64,000 bases of DNA from Tetrahymena elliotti 4EA (lineage: Eukaryota; Ciliophora; Oligohymenophorea; Hymenostomatida; Tetrahymenidae), in the NCBI GenBank assembly GCA_000231825.2, contig JH720301.1, positions 1,164,123 to 1,228,122 of the forward strand. Reading direction: 5' to 3'. A program made the position numbers and the translations under genes. Within the stretch, counting starts at the first letter, position 1, and every line of letters starts with the position of its first letter. The notes beneath the pieces were generated by a model. That model saw only the letters and a program-made list of their open reading frames with translations, was not told where the DNA came from and did no database searches. This document shows positions 1 through 13,158 of the stretch, piece after piece.

Positions 1-1568
1 GTCTCTCTTTTAACTTATTCAAATAATTGTTCCCAAGCTTTCTAGGAGATACATCTTCTACATTTAAGGTATTTAGTTAGGGTCTTTCTTATTCTAATCC
101 CTCTACTTGATTAGATGGGACAGATGCTGATTTATCTCTCTTTTTTTCTGTAAACCATTTGTAATTAGGCTTATGTTTCAAGCTTTCTACAAGTTAGTGC
201 ATTTATTATTGTTTTTAGATATCAACTTTTGGCTTTTTAATGCTAGTTTTTGAGTACTCTTATATTCTCTCTAGTAAGTTAGGTCCTTTATCTTATTCTT
301 CAGGATGTTTCAATATTTCTATTTACTATTTCCTTTCCTCTTTAATCTTTTTATAAACTGAGCTAATGTAAGATACTTTGTAATCATTTGTTTTTATTTT
401 TTAAGATTAAGATTTTTCAGATAATGCTCTTAAATTGTCATAAAATCTTTTTTCATGCTCTTTTATCTCTTCAATATTAATAGGTTTATGAAAATCTCTT
501 ATTTCTGCTAGTCTTTTTTTCTTTTATTCTAAAGTTTCGTTTTCTATTGAAGAAGCTTTTTATTAAAGCTTCTCATATAAAGGTTGCTCAGACTTAATTT
601 TTTTCACTAACTCTTTTTCCTACTTCATCTTTTCTTAGCGTTCTATAGACTATAACTTAAGATGTGCTAATCTTTGTTCAATCTCCTTTCTCTTTTAAAT
701 TTCTCTCTGTACTTTTTATTGTTCTTCTTAAGATTTTTTGAGTTCCTCTTCAAGCTGAATTTACTATTCTTCTTATTCTTATTTTTTTTATCTTTACTTT
801 TCTCTTTCATTTTTTTCTTTTAATTTTTGCCTTAAGAATTCCATTTTTTCTTTCTTTTCTTCTTCAGTTAATTCCTTTACATATTTTTGGTTATTCTCTT
901 TGGAAAAATTGGTTATATAATAAATTTTAATGACGAATATTTTACTATTTTTTGGAGCTTAAATATCAGATCGAATTTTATTAATTCCTTAATCAATGAA
1001 TTAAATTTTTTCCATCAAAACCTACTTAACTCTTTCCTATTCTTTCAATTTTTATTTCTAAATATTCTTTTCTATTTTTTCATTTGGATGTATGTAAATA
1101 GATTGTGATTAATCCAATATAATGTCATTATGCTATTTTATAATTTTAAATTATCATATTTCTAAGTAAAAAGTAGTTATCTTACTTCTTTTACAAATTT
1201 TATAGAACTTTTTTAGATTTTACTACAAACTGATTCTACTACATCATTACAAATCTACTAAGATACCTAACAAATAAAAAATGATTTAGAGAATGAAATT
1301 TGAGTGTTTCTTATTCAATCTTAATAATTTTATGAATATTATACTGTTTTAATTTTCTAATTCTTTGTTTCTTTAAGAAGGCCTTCAAAATATTAATTCC
1401 TTAATTCTATTTGTTATTCCTAATTGACAATAAAAAAATTATTAAACTAAATATGGTGCTTCTAAAGTAGGTTACATCTATTTCATCATCATTATATCTA
1501 TACTAAAGATTAATTAACACATCTTCTTTTTCACTTTTATACAATGATTGATTAGGGGTTTCACTCAT
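1..1568 (-). CDS. Coiled-coil protein, 5' part (runs off window start)
   Basis: Function not recognised. The start is the ATG whose complement lies at 1566-1568 (MSETPNQSLY). Several short introns keep phase 0, for example one with acceptor just before the exon encoding EQQIELRNQYF and one ending before HNDIILDQSQ. The final long exon, from about 1132 down to base 1 and beyond, encodes a Lys/Glu/Gln-rich region with heptad-like spacing (around 550-870), then a more mixed region with DFHKPINIEEIKEHEKRF and LLERIQEYSKT. No stop is reached before the window edge, so the C-terminus is missing. TAA and TAG are used freely as Gln. The composition is typical of ciliate cytoskeletal or ciliary proteins, but no family signature was identified. 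One of the intron calls, near 900-960, is uncertain. Confidence 0.7.
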
Positions 1569-2496
1569 TAAGCCTAATAATTATGGATATAAAAATAGGT
1601 TATTTTATTTATTGTATTTTTTGTTTTAATATTTATCAAATTTTTTATTTTTGTTTCGTTTCTTTAATCAAGTAATCGAAATTCAAAGGATCTACTTCAC
1701 AAAATTTTACAGTAATTAAAAAACAGTAGTAAATTTTCATAGTGAAATATATTTCACAACCATTGCAATGGTTAATCATTATATTTAAAAGATGAATTTT
1801 ATTTTTTTAGTGTATGAAAGACCTGTTAAATTTTAATTATATTTTTGATTTGATAATTAAATATCGCACATATTTAATATCAAAGTAAAAAAGGAGATAA
1901 ACTTCAATACTACTATGATAACATTAACTATCAAGTTTTATAGTATGCTGAGATTAAATAGAGAAGATAAATATTCACTATTAAAAAATATATTAATTTA
2001 TTTAGATTTAAAATTCGTTTTATTCATCAGGCTTTAATCTAAAAATTAGTAGTAACTAATGATTTTCTATTTTGAATACTTTACATTAATAAAAAAACTC
2101 TATCAATATTAGAATAAACAAACAAATAAATAAAATGAAAGTGAAGAACATATTTTATCTCTCAATTTTAGTAATTTTTTTTAAATTATATCTTTAAAAT
2201 TTATTATTAATAAATATTAACTTAGATTTCTCAAAAAATCAAAATTATTTTCAGTTTGTATTAAATAAAATAATATCTAAAAAACACATTTTTAAATTAA
2301 AAACTGAAATAATTAATAATTTGACTGTAAAAAAAAAGGAGATGTCGAGGAATCGAAACTCAAAAAAAATAATCGTATTAATATATTTAAATAAAAAAGT
2401 TTGAATTAAATAAAAAAGAAAAATTATCTTAGATATTATATTAGTTGCTATTAATAAAAATTTTTTTGAGAAATTAGCATATAAAAAGTTAGAAAA
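1569..2496. other. AT-rich spacer
   Basis: Divergent intergenic region between the minus-strand coiled-coil gene and ARP1. It is almost pure A/T with no convincing coding stretch on either strand under code 6. It should hold both promoters, but no motif can be defined. Confidence 0.6.
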
Positions 2497-4281
2497 ATGG
2501 ATACATTTGGTGATTTTTTGACTAAAAATCCTGTTGTTATTGATAATGTAAATCATAATAGATTCAATTTTACGAAAATTAAGGTCATTATGCAACTATT
2601 CTATAATAAAATAGGGTTCTGGTGTTATTAGAGCTGGTATTGCAGGAGAAGATAAGGCTAAACTTCAATTTGATTCATAGTAAATATGGTTTATAATTCC
2701 ATATAAATAAGCTAAAATCTTAAAAAATATTATTTTAAAAGCAAACAAAAAATCTAGATGTTAAAAATATTATTTTTAAATTATTACAAAAGCATTGGAA
2801 GACCTAAATACAAAATGGTATTGCCAACCAACACTCAATCAGATTATTATTTTGGAAATATTAGTGACGAACAACGTGGATTACTTAAATTGCAATATCC
2901 AATCAACCATGGTATTATTTAAAATTGGAATGATATGGATCTTATTTGGAAGTACTGTTACTCTGAATTAAAAGTTTCAGCAAAGGAGGTAGATTTAAGT
3001 TTTGATTAGGATTATCAAATTTCAATTTTTTTTTTCCGTTTTCTGTAATAAATGGATGAATAAATCTATTTTTAAACTAATTAAACTAGTACCCTGTTCT
3101 TCTTACTGAACCAGCAATCAACCCTATAAATCATAAATTTAGAGTAGCTTAATAATTCTTTGAAAACTTTAATGCTCCTGCCTTGTTTATTGCTGTCTAA
3201 GGTGTACTTTCTTTGTAATAACAAACATATTCTTAAAACCTTAAAAGATATAACTAAATAATTTCTAAATAAAATAAATAGATTTGCAAGTGGTAAAACT
3301 ACTGGTGTTGTAGTTGAAATAGGAGATGGTGTTAGTTAAATTGTTCCTGTTTTTGATGGTTATTCTCTTTAATATGCTTAATAAAGAATCGATTTAGGTG
3401 GTCGTGATATAACTGAGCACCTTAATTTACTTCTTCGTCGTTCAGGCTACTTTTTCCATACTTCTGTAATCAATATTAAAAGAGTTTTATTAATATGCTA
3501 AACTATTTTTTTAAAAATTATCTAGGCTGAGATGGAAATCATTAAAAAAATTAAAGAAAAGAAATGCTTTGTAAGCTTAGTAAGTTAAACTGATGACAAG
3601 ATTTTTGAAGAAAGAAAAATAACAGATTAAGTAAGTCTTCCTGATGGAAACTAAATTTCTCTAACTTTCGAGAAATCAAGAGCAGCTGAAATACTTTTCA
3701 ACCCTTCAATTATTGGTTTAGAATATCCTTGTAAATATTTGATTTTAATCTAAAAAATATTAATTTATTAAAATGAATTAGCTATTTCTGAATTGCTCAT
3801 CAGATCTATTTAAAAAGTTGATATTGATTTGAGAAATACTCTCTATTAAGAATTAGTTATTTCAGGTGGTTGCACAAAACTTAAGGATTTCCCTAGTAGA
3901 TTTGTAAATGAAGTTAAAAAGAGTATTCCTAAGGCCCAAAAGGTATTTAATAAATAGCAATAAACTTATTTTCTTTTTTACAAATAAAATTTTTTTGAAA
4001 ATACTATTTCAATTAAAATATCAATCAATAAGTAATCTCTGAAAATTTAAATAAAATTATATTTATATAATAAAGCTTAGAGCTTACTCCCCAGAAAATA
4101 GAGAAGATTTGTGTTGGATTGGTGGCTCAATTTTAAGTAATTTAGCATCTTTTAAGAATATGTGGATTACTAAAGCAGTAAGATTGTCATTAATTAATTG
4201 TTGAATTTGTGAATATTTTCTTATTAAAAAAAGGAATACGAAGAATAAGGAGAAAGAATTTTACTTAAAAAGAGTTTCTGA
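2497..4281 (+). CDS. ARP1: Actin-related protein 1 (centractin, dynactin filament subunit)
   Basis: Forms the short actin-like filament of dynactin, the activator of cytoplasmic dynein. Nine exons join in phase: 2497-2547, 2615-2679, 2793-2988, 3090-3214, 3282-3465, 3526-3730, 3782-3942, 4076-4177 and 4234-4281, giving 378 aa, the usual actin-family length. Diagnostic blocks are PVVIDNGSGVIRAGIAGED (nucleotide phosphate loop 1), YPINHGIIQNWNDMDLIW, YPVLLTEPAINP, ASGKTTGVVVEIGDGV (phosphate loop 2 region, normally LDSGDGVTH), LVISGGCTKLKDFPSR, and the C-terminal WIGGSILSNLASFKNMW followed by ITKAEYEEQG. ARP1 rather than conventional actin is favoured by GVIRAGIAGED, NWNDMDLIWKY and the KAEYEEQGERILLKKSF tail. 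Phosphate loop 2 reads VEIGDGV, so the usual LDSGDG is altered. Next gene downstream, DHHC, is on the same strand with a 298-base spacer. Confidence 0.93.
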
Positions 4282-4579
4282 TAAATTTGAATAAAAAATT
4301 AATTATTATTAAAAAATTATTGTAAAAAAAAATAATTATTTTCAATTTTTAAAATGTTTTTTTGTTGTTAGTTAAAGATATTCAAACAAATCAATAAATA
4401 AAGAAACGAACAAACAAATTATTAAATCAATTAACTAAAATAAAAAGAATATTCACTAATAGTTTTAATTAAACTGCCAAAGTAGAATAAAAAAATATTT
4501 CTACTTAAATATTAAAAAATAAAAAATATCAATTAATTAAACAAACTCATTTGCATTTTCTCTCAATTCAAAAATAAAA

Positions 4580-6041
4580 ATGCTGCGCTCTTCAAAGCAC
4601 ATTAACGTTTTAGGCTTTAGATTCACATTGATTGCTCTAATGTTCATCTTTTTTATTTACTACTCATATGTATTTCATTACTTATAAGAATAGTATTATA
4701 AAAAAATCACTTCAGTTTCTTTTAAATTGATCTTTTTCCATATTACTTTTTTCCTTATGATGTGGGCATTTATTAGGTCAGTTATAACTGATCCTGGCAG
4801 AGTACCTATTTATTGGGGTCTATTTTTAGATGATCCAGAATCTAAAAAGAGGAGGTACTGCCTTATTTGCCATGTCTTTAAACCAGAAAGGTACATATCA
4901 TTTTTAAATATTTGATAGTTTTTTTTTTCTTTTTTTTGAAATTTAGATAGATGTATCAATTTAATAATCCGTTAAAGATTTCTAAATCATTTAATAAATT
5001 AAAATCAAATTAATGTATTTTCCTATTTAATAATATTATTTATTACCTTATTCAAAAATTAGATGCCATCATTGTAGTACTTGTGTAAGATGTGTATTGA
5101 ACATGGACCACCACTGTCCTTGGATAAATAATTGTGTAGGTTTTAATAACAGAAAATTTTTTATGCTGATGTTGCTTTATGTCTGTGTGCTAAGTTTATT
5201 CTGTCTATTAACAATGATATAGCCTTTGTTAGAATAGATAATTAATATTTATGTTTAAGGAGACAGTTTTTGGTAATCAGATCTTATTTTTAAGTTAGTT
5301 AGTTTCCTTTCTCTTTGTGTATTCTGCCCAATTATTGGGCATTTTTTTTATTTCCATATCAAGCTGGTATTCAGTAATGTAACAACAATAGAATAGCTTG
5401 AAAAAGTTAGAGAAAAACTCGATAATTTAAATTAAAAAGACAAAGTTTCTGTTTTAGATAGTATTGATAATGCTTAGAATGTTTATGATCTTGGTAAAAA
5501 GAAAAATTTTTATCAAGTCTTTGGTTAAAACCCTATTTTATGGTTACTTCCTGTTTTCGGAGAGTCTGGTAGACCATATGGAGATGGTGTTTCTTGGAAT
5601 AAGAATAAGTTTTTGAAATAAATAACATTAGAAGCAAAAGATAGTAATGGGCATACAAAAGATTTATCAGTTAATTTTTAGTTAGATCAAAACAAAAGTT
5701 CAAAAAACTTGTAATCTGAATTGTAATAGAATTTAGGTTAAGCTAATAATCAAAACAATTAGAGCTTTACTATTTAACAAAATAATCAGAATAATTAAAG
5801 TTTTATCAATTAGCAAAATAATCAAAGCTTTTAGAATCAGTAAGTGAGCAAAAGCTTCATTAATTAAAACAATCCTAATAATAGCTTTTCTTAAGAATAT
5901 TAATCTTCTCTTATTATAAATCTTCTAAATAACACTTAAAGCTAGACAAATGTTGGTAATTATATTCAAAATAATATATAAAATATTAGCCCAAAATAAA
6001 CTTTTTACTCAATTTAAAGTCGTAATTAAATGTAAAATTGA
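4580..6041 (+). CDS. DHHC-type palmitoyltransferase
   Basis: S-acyltransferase that attaches palmitate to protein cysteines at internal or plasma membranes. Two exons (4580-4890 and 5063-6041); the single intron splits an Arg codon inside the Cys-rich domain. The protein has two N-terminal membrane segments (about residues 13-33 and 48-66), the TDPGRVP motif, then the DHHC cysteine-rich domain with [19 protein letters not shown] and the catalytic DHHCPW tetrad, [10 protein letters not shown], and two further membrane segments. The cytoplasmic tail of about 190 residues is extremely Gln/Asn/Ser-rich. The zinc-ligand Cys/His set looks complete, so activity is expected. Substrates cannot be inferred. 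N-terminal Gly-Cys proteins of the kind this family modifies occur at the right end of the window, but no link is shown. Confidence 0.93.
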
Positions 6042-6522
6042 ATAGCTCAATTCATATTTTGTAAATTAGTGTTTTTAATTGGAATATTCTTTGTCTAAAT
6101 TTCAAATTTTTCTTTTGCGTTTCCTTACATTTTTATTATTTGAAATATTTCGAATTCAAGTTTCATCCTCATTAAAAAAATTAAAAAAAGGATTATCAAT
6201 AAAATAGAGTAAATTTAGCTTTAATTGAGAAAAGATAAGAAAATAATATAAATATAAAACATTTAAAAGATAAACAAGGGTTTTCTTGACTTTTAAAATC
6301 CAAAATCTTTTACTATGAATTATGAAACATTAGGAAAATAGAAATTTTTAATTTAGAAAATAACAGATAAAAAGACATTTTTTTCTGTTAAAATTTATTA
6401 TTTTTAGCTTTTTTTCAGAAAAGATAAAACAATAATACAAAATTTTAAATTCACTTAATAAGATTAGTGATACATAGATAAGATTTAATATAATTAAAAG
6501 TCAATCAGTCCATCTAAATGGT
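6042..6522. other. AT-rich spacer
   Basis: No coding signal seen on either strand. Homopolymer A and T runs dominate. Confidence 0.55.
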
Positions 6523-6941
6523 ATGGCATGCTCATACAGTATGTGCACCTATCCAAGAATAAAGTTTTCAGATAAATCAGTATTAATAACAACACTCAAC
6601 TTTTTTAAATTTAGTTTACTTTATTAAAAGAGAAGAAGAAGATTTTCTCAGTTGATAAATTGACTATTTTTAACCTTAATGAAGAAGTGATGATAAATAT
6701 TATAAATTAATAAAACTTCCTTTTTGAGATAAGAAAATAAAAATAGAAAAAAGACATTAACTTAACAATTTAATTGTCTTAATGCCAAAAGTGTGGTAAA
6801 TATTTCATGATAGAAATTATTTAACTATTTTTCACAAATTTACATATTAACAAGATAACTTTTTAAGGTGTACTAAGTTATACTAAAATTGCTGTAATTC
6901 TCAAAAATACTTAAGTAGGCCTCAATGATCTTTTAAAATGA
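6523..6941 (+). CDS. Small hypothetical protein with a CxxC pair
   Basis: Not recognised. Proposed exons 6523-6579 and 6615-6941, joined across a 35-nt GT...AG intron, encode 127 aa ending at TGA 6939-6941. Features are a Lys/Glu-rich early segment, the sequence SQCQKCGKYF (a possible zinc-binding pair) and a hydrophobic C-terminal half. The reading frame breaks into short pieces downstream (about 6942-7220), where further exon-like stretches occur in other frames. It may therefore be the 5' part of a longer, poorly resolved gene, a decayed gene, or a separate small gene. RNA evidence would be needed to settle the exon structure. Confidence 0.4.
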
Positions 6942-7223
6942 ATGGTTTTCTATATTATGTTTAAGTTTGGAATTCTAGTGACTTGCTAAATATTTTAGTT
7001 TTTATCTGAAAACAAATGTGTAAGATAAATACTATGATAATTAAATCTAAAAAATCCATTAATTTTGATAAACATTAATCTGAATAAACTAAGATTATTG
7101 AGATGTATTTTTTATTATTAAGTACCTTCTTAATTCATTACTATCATAAATATAGATAATACATTAAAAAATAATTTAATTATTAATTTTTTAAGTACCA
7201 CTATAGATTTCTGTTTGTACTAG

Positions 7224-9747
7224 ATGAAGTAAAAAAACTCCTCTTCTGTTTACAGCGAAATGCAGTAAGGTAAGAAGTTATTTGTCTAATTCAGGATATA
7301 GTTAAGGAATCATATTTATATTAACAGATATTAAGCATCGCAAGATGATGTAATCAATATCTGAAAGAATAAAAAAGATTGATGAAATTGATAAACAAAA
7401 TGCGTAAATGACTAAAAGAATTTAGAAGTCAGAATCATCAATAAATTTCCATAAAAATACCTAAGATTACATAAAATATTCTAACTTTTTAAAGCTGTCT
7501 TAAAAAAACAGGCTTAACAGCCATATTAGAATGAAAACAACTAGTTTTTATGGTACTAAAGAAGATTTTAGGCCAGATCCATAATTTAATATGAAAAGGA
7601 CAAAAACCTAAGAGGATCTATACTAATAAGAATATGACGATCCTTAAGATTATAGCAAGCATAACCAAATTATACCAAGGTAAACTATATTTAGAAATAC
7701 AAGAGCTAGATTATTAAAATGTATATATTTATTAATAATAAACATAGGCTTCTGAGTACTCAATAAAATATAGAACACATTTAGCTTTAATAATTTAGAG
7801 TAAATTCATGTTTACAGTTTACCCTTTTTAATTACTAATATAAATATTTGCTCTAAACAATTTAGAAATTTTTTTCATATCTTGATTACTGAATGCAAAT
7901 TCAGATTTAGATTTTTTAGAGTAAAAAATTATCACAAAATTTTTGTTTTTTTATATTACTATAACATACGTTTAAATTGTTTTCATTCTTTTTAATGTAA
8001 GCCAAATTCGACTTCTCTTACTAAAAGACCAAAGAAATTTACTAATGATAGTTATTTGTAGGGAACAAGAAGTAAATAAGAGAATAGAATAATTTTATAG
8101 AACTTAGAAGAATCCAAGTAAAAGATTTATCTTGATAAGCTTTCAGATGCTATTTTTCTCGAAAATACTAGTGAAAATACTCCTAAGGAAAAAAAAACTA
8201 ACTGCTCTTCGGTTTAAAAGGTTTTTGAAAAAAATAGGGAAATATAATCAACAGAATTCAATATAGAAATATTAAAAACTATGAACCAGATTATTGTGAG
8301 AGGAAAAGTTAACATTGAAGGAGGTCCTAAAAAGAAATATTTTATCAAAACTTTAGAGAAAAACTACTTTTTGAGAATTTTAATAAGATATATGAGTGAG
8401 ACATAACAGTTATTTTTATTTGACGCAATTCTAGAAAAAGAAAATGCTGATGTAGAAACAGATTCTAAAAATTCAAAAAGTGATAGTTTGGAAAGCATCG
8501 AAGAATATAGTCTATCAAAAGAAAATATTAAAAATGATTTATTAAACAAATTTATTCAAGATCTTGATATTGAGAATGAGAAGCTTATAATTAAATCTTT
8601 GGGTTCTTAGCATCAATAAAGATTATCTTTGCAGAGACCTTTGAGCTAGGATTCTAAACTCAACTTTTACTTTAAAAAAAATAGAAATGAAATCTGCTAA
8701 GAAGAAGCTCTATAAAGCTACCTAATTGGGAAATTCAAAAAACTTACAACAAGTGGAATTGAGAACATAGAAACCAACACTATTAAAAAAGAAAGCTCTT
8801 CAAGCCCAAAAATAGTAAAATAAACCCAAAAAAATGAAGGTAATGATGACATTAAAGAATCTAATGGAGGAGAAGCCTCTAAAGCTAAATCATACACTTC
8901 ATCTTCTTCATTTACAAGTGCTATTTTAAAAAAATACTAACAAAGTGAATTAAGCAAAGATGAAATTGCCAAACAAAATGATGAAATTTAAAAAAGTCTT
9001 AACTTTTTTAAAAACTCTAGGATAAGCTAATATTTTAAGCTCACATAACCTGATAAAAAGGAAATAAATTCACATAGAAGTACTATAAAATTTTAGTAAA
9101 CAACAATGAATTTTAGAAATTCTGTTTAGTCAGAAAAGCTGGCTACTTAACCATCTCCTTAAAGAAGAAAATTTTAATCTTATGATTTAAATTCTACTCA
9201 ACCAATCCACTCTATGAAAGATTAAAGAGAAAAGAAGAGTCCTCATAAAATCTTAAAAAATTCTTCAGCTACCAAGTTAAACACATAGGAATCTTAATAG
9301 AATGAATCAAGTAAAAATATTGAAAACAATAACATAATAGACTCTTCTCAGCTAGATTAGAAAGAATAGATTGTTAAAATTAAAAGATCCTCTTCAGCAA
9401 GCTAAAAAGTTAAGTTATTTATTATGCTTTAAAATAAGTAAAAAATAAAAGCAAAATACTATGATAAAGAACAGGAACCAAATGAAAAAGTTAAAATTAA
9501 TAATTTGCTTGCTAAAAAAAATTTATCTCATTAAGGTCAGTTGCTTTAAAACTTTCTAATTTCCAAGTAGCAATCAAATAAAATAATACATGAAAAAAAG
9601 CATGAATAACCTAATACTTCAGTTATAGAAAAATCCTAAAATACTTGTTCTCCATAAAAAGTAGTTTAATAGCAGCAGCAACAACAAACAAACAGTGAAA
9701 CAATAAAAGGAATATTAAATGATAAGTAAAAAATCAAATAACTATGA
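7224..9747 (+). CDS. Hypothetical Ser/Lys/Asn-rich protein, ~706 aa
   Basis: Not recognised. The proposed start is ATG 7224; exon 1 ends at 7269, exon 2 runs 7328-7679, and a long final exon runs from about 8028 to TGA 9745-9747. The last intron (about 350 nt) has an uncertain acceptor: the chosen one after CTAAAAG keeps frame, a more intron-like one at about 8001 does not. The protein is hydrophilic, with no membrane segment or signal peptide. It is rich in Ser, Lys, Asn and Gln, with many SP/TP-type and basic-Ser sites towards the C-terminus and a short polyQ run near the end. This composition suggests a largely disordered, phosphorylated protein, but no domain can be named. Confidence 0.7.
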
Positions 9748-10757
9748 AAAAAATTACAATTTAACAATAACAAATTTATTTTAAATTCACAAAATTTATT
9801 AACTATATTCTGATTAAATAAAATATTACAGTCTTTTAAATTAGTTCTAATTATCTTTTTTTATTTTGGTATTCTAGTATCATCATATTTTTTGTTAAAA
9901 ATAAAAAACACCAATCTTCAGAAAAACTTAATTAAATAAATCAAATTCATAAAATAATTTATTTTTGATTTGTACACAACTATGAGCTAAAAATGAAAAC
10001 AAATAGCAATTTTAAATGAAGAATTCATTTTAAAATTATTAGATAAACTATTTCGAGATAGTAAAAAGTATTTAATACATTTTGATAAATAAAGAAAATC
10101 AAATCTGAATTGAATTATTTTGAAAAAAAATTTTATTGATTTATCCTACTAAATTATTCAATTAAATAAATTTTTTTTTAATGTTTTAGTCTTAACAAAA
10201 AGATAAATTTTGAATTTATTTTATTCTAACAAAATAATAAGAAAGCTTAAAAGTTTGATTTTTTATATGAATTTTCATAACGATCTTTCTTTTTTATTTA
10301 TTTTTATTAATTATACATACTTCCTTCATTATAAATGTTAAAAATGAAACAAAATTGATATTTAATTATAAAAATATATTTTTTTTAATTCTAATATTTT
10401 TAAAAATATAGGGTGATTGATTGATGAATATAATTGAGCATACATCAATTATTACTTAATAATTAATAATATTAATGGTATAAGAAATAGATAATTCAAA
10501 AGTAAAAATAATAGTGATTCTCTTTTCTATTTAGAATTAAATGAAATAAGGCAAAAATTTTTAATTTTATTAAATTTTATACAAAAAATATTATTTTTGA
10601 TTACATAAGGATGCTAATCTATTAATAAATAAAAGAATTCATCAACTGAATAGTTAATCATCACATAAACAGAAAAAGAATTTGTATTTTACAAAAATCT
10701 AAAAAATTCCTTCACTATCTAGGATTTTGATCAAAAATATATAAACTAAAAAACAGA
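9748..10757. other. AT-rich spacer
   Basis: About 1 kb with no supported gene on either strand. Confidence 0.55.
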
Positions 10758-11655
10758 ATGTCAGATAGCATGTCTACTATGCCTTTAATTGATAAGAAGA
10801 GTGGTTCTTCTGAGAATAATCCATCTATAAACTATGCAAAAGGGGATGTTGAAAACTAGTAATTAAAATAAAGTATTGGATCAAATAGAGAAAGTAGTAA
10901 CTCTTAATTGAACTAAAGCAAGATAGTTAACTTCGAAAACCCAATTGAGAGATACAATAAAGTAATTAACGAATATAATAATGACATAAACAAAGTAGAT
11001 GGCATAACTTTGCAAAATCTTGATAATTCATCTTTAGTTGGATGGTTTAACAATATTTTTACAAAACCTTCCTCAAGATTGATGATAACATTATTTTTCT
11101 TAATTGCTAGTGGTTTAAATGTCTTGCTTTTCTTATTGTTCTTGTTTACTTTTGTTATCTACTTGTTGAATTATCGTATCCATTCTAAAAATGAATCTAA
11201 AGTTCCTAATCCTTTTTAAAATATGATTTATTGTGAAGAAATGTGTGAATAATTAAATGTGAGCTGGTACTATTTTAAGATTAATGTTGATGGTAAAAAT
11301 TTATTTTTAATTGATATAAATTAAAATAATAATTGAAAGATTTGAACATTTATTTGTTCCCTTAATTTTAATCTAAGAAATTATTTCACAAACATAATTT
11401 TATTTTTTTAAATAAATAATAGAAATGAATACATTCTCATTTAATTTTGATACAATGAATTACATTAAGGATAGAATCAAAGATTCAATAGTTGAATTTA
11501 TGGTATATGATATAAGATTTTATGAAAATTTTACTTCTTTCCTTAAAGTCAGAGGAAGATTTACAAGATGGATGTTTGTAGCTATTTTGTTAATTGGTGT
11601 TAATGCTGCAGTTGTTGTGCTACTATTCGATATAGTTATTGATAAACATATTTGA
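10758..11655 (+). CDS. Two-pass membrane protein, unknown function
   Basis: Not recognised. Exon 10758-11292 and exon 11423-11655 join in phase through a 130-nt intron ending in TAG, giving 255 aa. The N-terminal 100 residues are polar and rich in Ser/Asn/Gln. A strong hydrophobic segment follows (about residues 115-140, LMITLFFLIASGLNVLLF...), then a soluble stretch with EEMCEQLNVSWYYFKINVD, and a second hydrophobic segment near the C-terminus (WMFVAILLIGVNAAVVVLLF) ending close to the stop. Without splicing, the first exon would end at TGA 11334-11336 and the second would look like a separate 76-residue protein. The phase-perfect junction makes a single gene more likely. The topology predicts both termini on the same side. 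Confidence 0.7.
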
Positions 11656-12097
11656 TAATGTTTATCTCCTAATCAAATTTTAATCGTATATAATATTTAT
11701 CTCTTTCCCTCTCTTTATATTGTTTAACAAATTAACATTGCTCTAATCAAATATATATCTACATAATTAATATAAAATTTTTAAATTATTAAATTGTTTA
11801 TTTAGATTTGTCTTAATTAGTAATAATAGATTTAAAATATATAAAAAGGATGAAATTTTATCATCATTTTTAGCATTCAAATTAATCCTGCAAGGATCTA
11901 TGCGTTTTTTCTTTCCTTTTTGGAATTGGTTTAAAAAGATTTTAATTTAGATTAAGTTTTCTATTATTATTTTTTAGTAAATTTTCATTATAATTCCTTC
12001 ATGAATTAGCGGTAATAAATTTTATAATTAATTTCTCAAATTAAATATTCTTTTTCTTTTTAAGACCTAAACAAAAAAAACTGAAAGAAATAAATAA
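11656..12097. other. AT-rich spacer
   Basis: No gene signal seen. Confidence 0.55.
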
Positions 12098-12772
12098 ATG
12101 GATAAAATAAATCCTGAAAAGATTTTAAGTGAAGAAGAAAAAAAAGCATGTAAAGAATCATTTGATGCCTATGATAAATTAGGTTATGGAACTTTAGAAG
12201 TAGAAGAACTTTAAAAAGTATTAGAAGGTAATAATTCTAATTCATTAATTCAGTATTGAATTGTTATCAAAGTAAAGAATGTTAATAACAACTATTTTAA
12301 GATATTTTCCTATTACACTATTACAGAATTAGGAGAAAAACCAACTAAGGAAGAGTTGTATAAAATGATAAGCGAAGTAGATAAAACTAACAAAGGGTAT
12401 ATAGGTAAAGTTGCTAAACTATGCTTAATTTAATATTAAATACTAATATATTATTATAGAATTTAATGATTTTATGAGAGCTATTGCGTATTACAAAATG
12501 CTTGAAAAAGAATCAGAGAATGATGACACATGTATTTTCTTTCTCAAATTTAAATTTTATTGAATTTTAACAAATGAAATCTAGTGGAAGCTTTTGTAGC
12601 AATGGGAGGTTCAGTTGATAAATCAGGAAATGTTGACACAGCAAAATTGATTCAAATAGTCAGAGATGAATTTAATATGACAATAGATATAGAAAGATTA
12701 ATACATGAAATAGATCATGATAAGAGTGGCAAAATATCTTTTGATGAATTTAAGGCCCTACTCTCTAAATGA
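12098..12772 (+). CDS. Calmodulin-like EF-hand protein (dynein light-chain-like)
   Basis: Calcium-sensor protein of 155 aa from four exons (12098-12227, 12327-12404, 12460-12531, 12585-12772) that sum exactly to 156 codons. Four EF-hand units are recognisable in order. Hand 1 (DAYDKLGYGTLE) and hand 3 (GGSVDKSGNVDT) are degenerate. Hand 2 (DKTNKGYIEFND) is partial. Hand 4 (DHDKSGKISFDE) has the canonical ligands at positions 1, 3, 5, 12 and Gly at 6. One or two calcium ions are therefore expected to bind. The DIERLIHEIDHDKSG arrangement with a degenerate third hand resembles axonemal outer-arm dynein light chain/centrin-type proteins more than calmodulin itself. That assignment is from memory of the family and is moderate. 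It converges on the axonemal-type gene at 13159-15418. Confidence 0.85.
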
Positions 12773-13158
12773 AATTCAATTTTTGTATAGTAAAATATCT
12801 AAAAAGTGTGTTAGGATCTAAGTAAGTTTATGGAAAATTAGTTAGCTATTAAGTTAATTATGTAGGTAGAAATATGTAAAGAAATGTAACTAACAAACAA
12901 ATTGAGAGTTAAAATCATAAAAATTTAATAAATTATAGTAAAAGTAGAATTAGGAAATTATTATTATTATTAGTTAAAATATTTTGTTTATTATTTTATA
13001 TTTTTATTATCTGTTTTTTTAAGACGACTTAGTTAATTATTTTATTTAGAGTTGAAGGATGTAGCCCTTACTCTTTATTCTATTGGTTCAATTATATTTA
13101 TTAGTATAAAAATTCTAATACTTTTTCAGATTTGATAATTTAATTTTAAGAGTTCTCC
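12773..13158. other. Convergent 3' spacer
   Basis: Shared 3' region between the plus-strand EF-hand gene and the minus-strand gene ending at 13159. No gene or defined terminator is seen. Confidence 0.55.
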
